From an uncultured Opitutia bacterium (GTDB taxonomy: Bacteria > Verrucomicrobiota > Verrucomicrobiia > Opitutales > UBA953): a stretch of DNA of 6,494 nucleotides. A program made the position numbers and the translations under genes. The stretch spans positions 1 through 6,494 of the forward strand of contig CAJBPJ010000073.1 in assembly GCA_903957465.1 (NCBI GenBank), read 5' to 3'. Positions 5,684 through 6,494 of this stretch are shown one piece after another. Numbering within the stretch: position 1 is the first letter of the stretch; the number at the start of each line of letters is the position of its first letter. The notes beneath the pieces are model-generated. The model was not told the origin of the DNA. It searched no databases and worked only from the letters and a program-made list of their open reading frames with translations.

Positions 5684-6494
5684 TCAGCCACCCGTCTTCG
5701 GCGGCGTCGTCATCAGGTGCCCGTCAATTGCACGGAGTTGCACAAACTCTTGGCCTGAAGTTGCGCGGCGCAATTCTTCTTCGATTGCTGAAAGCTTGGC
5801 ATCTAAATCATCAATGCGCGCAACAAAGACGGCCTCGGGCGTGGAAGGTGTTTGGCAGGCACCAAACTCACGCAATGTGTGATGCGAAAGAATGACGTGC
5901 TCGAGTCGCTCGCGCAAAGAAACTTCGAGTCCGACTTTTGTCGCATGCTCACGAACCATAAAAGCGCCTAAGACAAGGTGCCCATGTAAATTACCAGCGC
6001 GCGTAAATGACGCCTTGGCCATTCCGGGCTCGAGGCGGGTGTATTCTTGAACCTTGCCGACGTCATGAAGGATGACGCCTGCCAGCGCAAGGGATGCATC
6101 TACTTTCGGGTAAAGTGGGAGCAACGCTGCTGCGACTTTTGCCATTCGCAAAGTGTGTTCTAGCAATCCATGGCGATAGGCATGGTGCATGCCGAGAGCA
6201 GCGACAGACTCACGGAAACGATCACCTTGATCGTTTAAGATAGATTCAACCGTCGAGCGAACGCCGGCATGCGGAATCGTCGCAATGAGTGCGGCGAGCT
6301 CTCGCTCCATTACCTTTGGGTCCTGAAGGGAGACAGGGGTGAGCTTACCCATGAGCGCAGGATCCGATCGCTCTGCATCCGTTAAGGGGACTAAAGTCTC
6401 TGCTTTTAAATCTGCGCGACCATTATACTCGCCGACACTTCCGCCAACACGAACGATTGTGCCAGGCTTGAGGTTCGCCGCGGCGGCACGAATA
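5684..6494 (-). CDS. YhaM-like 3'-5' exoribonuclease (OB-fold plus HD domain), N-terminus off the right edge
   Basis: The frame is open from the stop at 5684-5686 to the right edge, giving 269 visible residues. The ATG at 6350-6352 is internal, because the 47 residues before it read as the end of an OB-fold (GTIVRVGGSVGEYNGRADLK at 11-30). An HD phosphohydrolase domain follows. Numbered from the edge, it has GLLEH with His113, ILHDVGK with His143-Asp144, GNLHGHLVLG with His172, ILSHH with His204-His205, and IDDLDAK with Asp231, the set of likely metal ligands. The order OB-fold then HD, and the strings ILSHH, EFGA and LDAKL, match the YhaM family known from Bacillus. Those enzymes degrade RNA or single-stranded DNA from the 3' end in the cytoplasm. 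queA begins 8 bp downstream, fitting an operon linked to RNA metabolism. A generic HD nucleotidase is a less likely alternative. Confidence 0.87.
   Translation of the reverse strand, partial: IRAAAANLKPGTIVRVGGSVGEYNGRADLKAETLVPLTDAERSDPALMGKLTPVSLQDPKVMERELAALIATIPHAGVRSTVESILNDQGDRFRESVAALGMHHAYRHGLLEHTLRMAKVAAALLPLYPKVDASLALAGVILHDVGKVQEYTRLEPGMAKASFTRAGNLHGHLVLGAFMVREHATKVGLEVSLRERLEHVILSHHTLREFGACQTPSTPEAVFVARIDDLDAKLSAIEEELRRATSGQEFVQLRAIDGHLMTTPPKTGG

Overview
The window carries eight protein-coding or tRNA genes plus one intergenic repeat element, packed tightly on both strands. The base composition is moderately GC-rich. The gene content is bacterial: a class II-type phosphatidylserine decarboxylase, QueA, an Rrf2-family regulator, an OB-fold/HD exonuclease-like protein, and exported ClpP-like proteins with long coiled coils. 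The last of these points weakly to Verrucomicrobiota (Opitutales-like). That placement is inference from recalled gene-family distribution; nothing in the window proves it.

Left part (1-2336, minus strand): two paralogous genes in tandem. Each encodes a probable signal peptide, a long Ala/Glu/Arg-rich coiled coil and a ClpP-type serine peptidase domain with recognisable Ser and His. They overlap by four bases (ATGA). The downstream copy runs off the left edge. A spacer of about 70 bp separates them from the divergent gene psd.

Middle (2407-4440, plus strand): psd (phosphatidylethanolamine synthesis), a tRNA-Leu(UAG) 34 bp after it, then a small HAD-type phosphatase-like gene. The HAD gene overlaps by four bases with a cysteine-free Rrf2-family regulator.

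Spacer 4441-4595: it lies between converging genes and is almost filled by a heptanucleotide repeat element. On the right are ten head-to-tail heptamers of consensus TCYCTWA. On the left is a shorter array in the opposite orientation, and between them a GC-rich core. The two arms can pair over about 25 bp.

Right part (4596-6494, minus strand): queA (queuosine synthesis) lies 8 bp downstream of a YhaM-like OB-fold/HD gene whose start lies beyond the right edge. The two probably form an operon linked to RNA metabolism.

The most unusual items are the tandem exported coiled-coil ClpP-like pair and the inverted heptamer element. The remaining genes are housekeeping or common accessory families.
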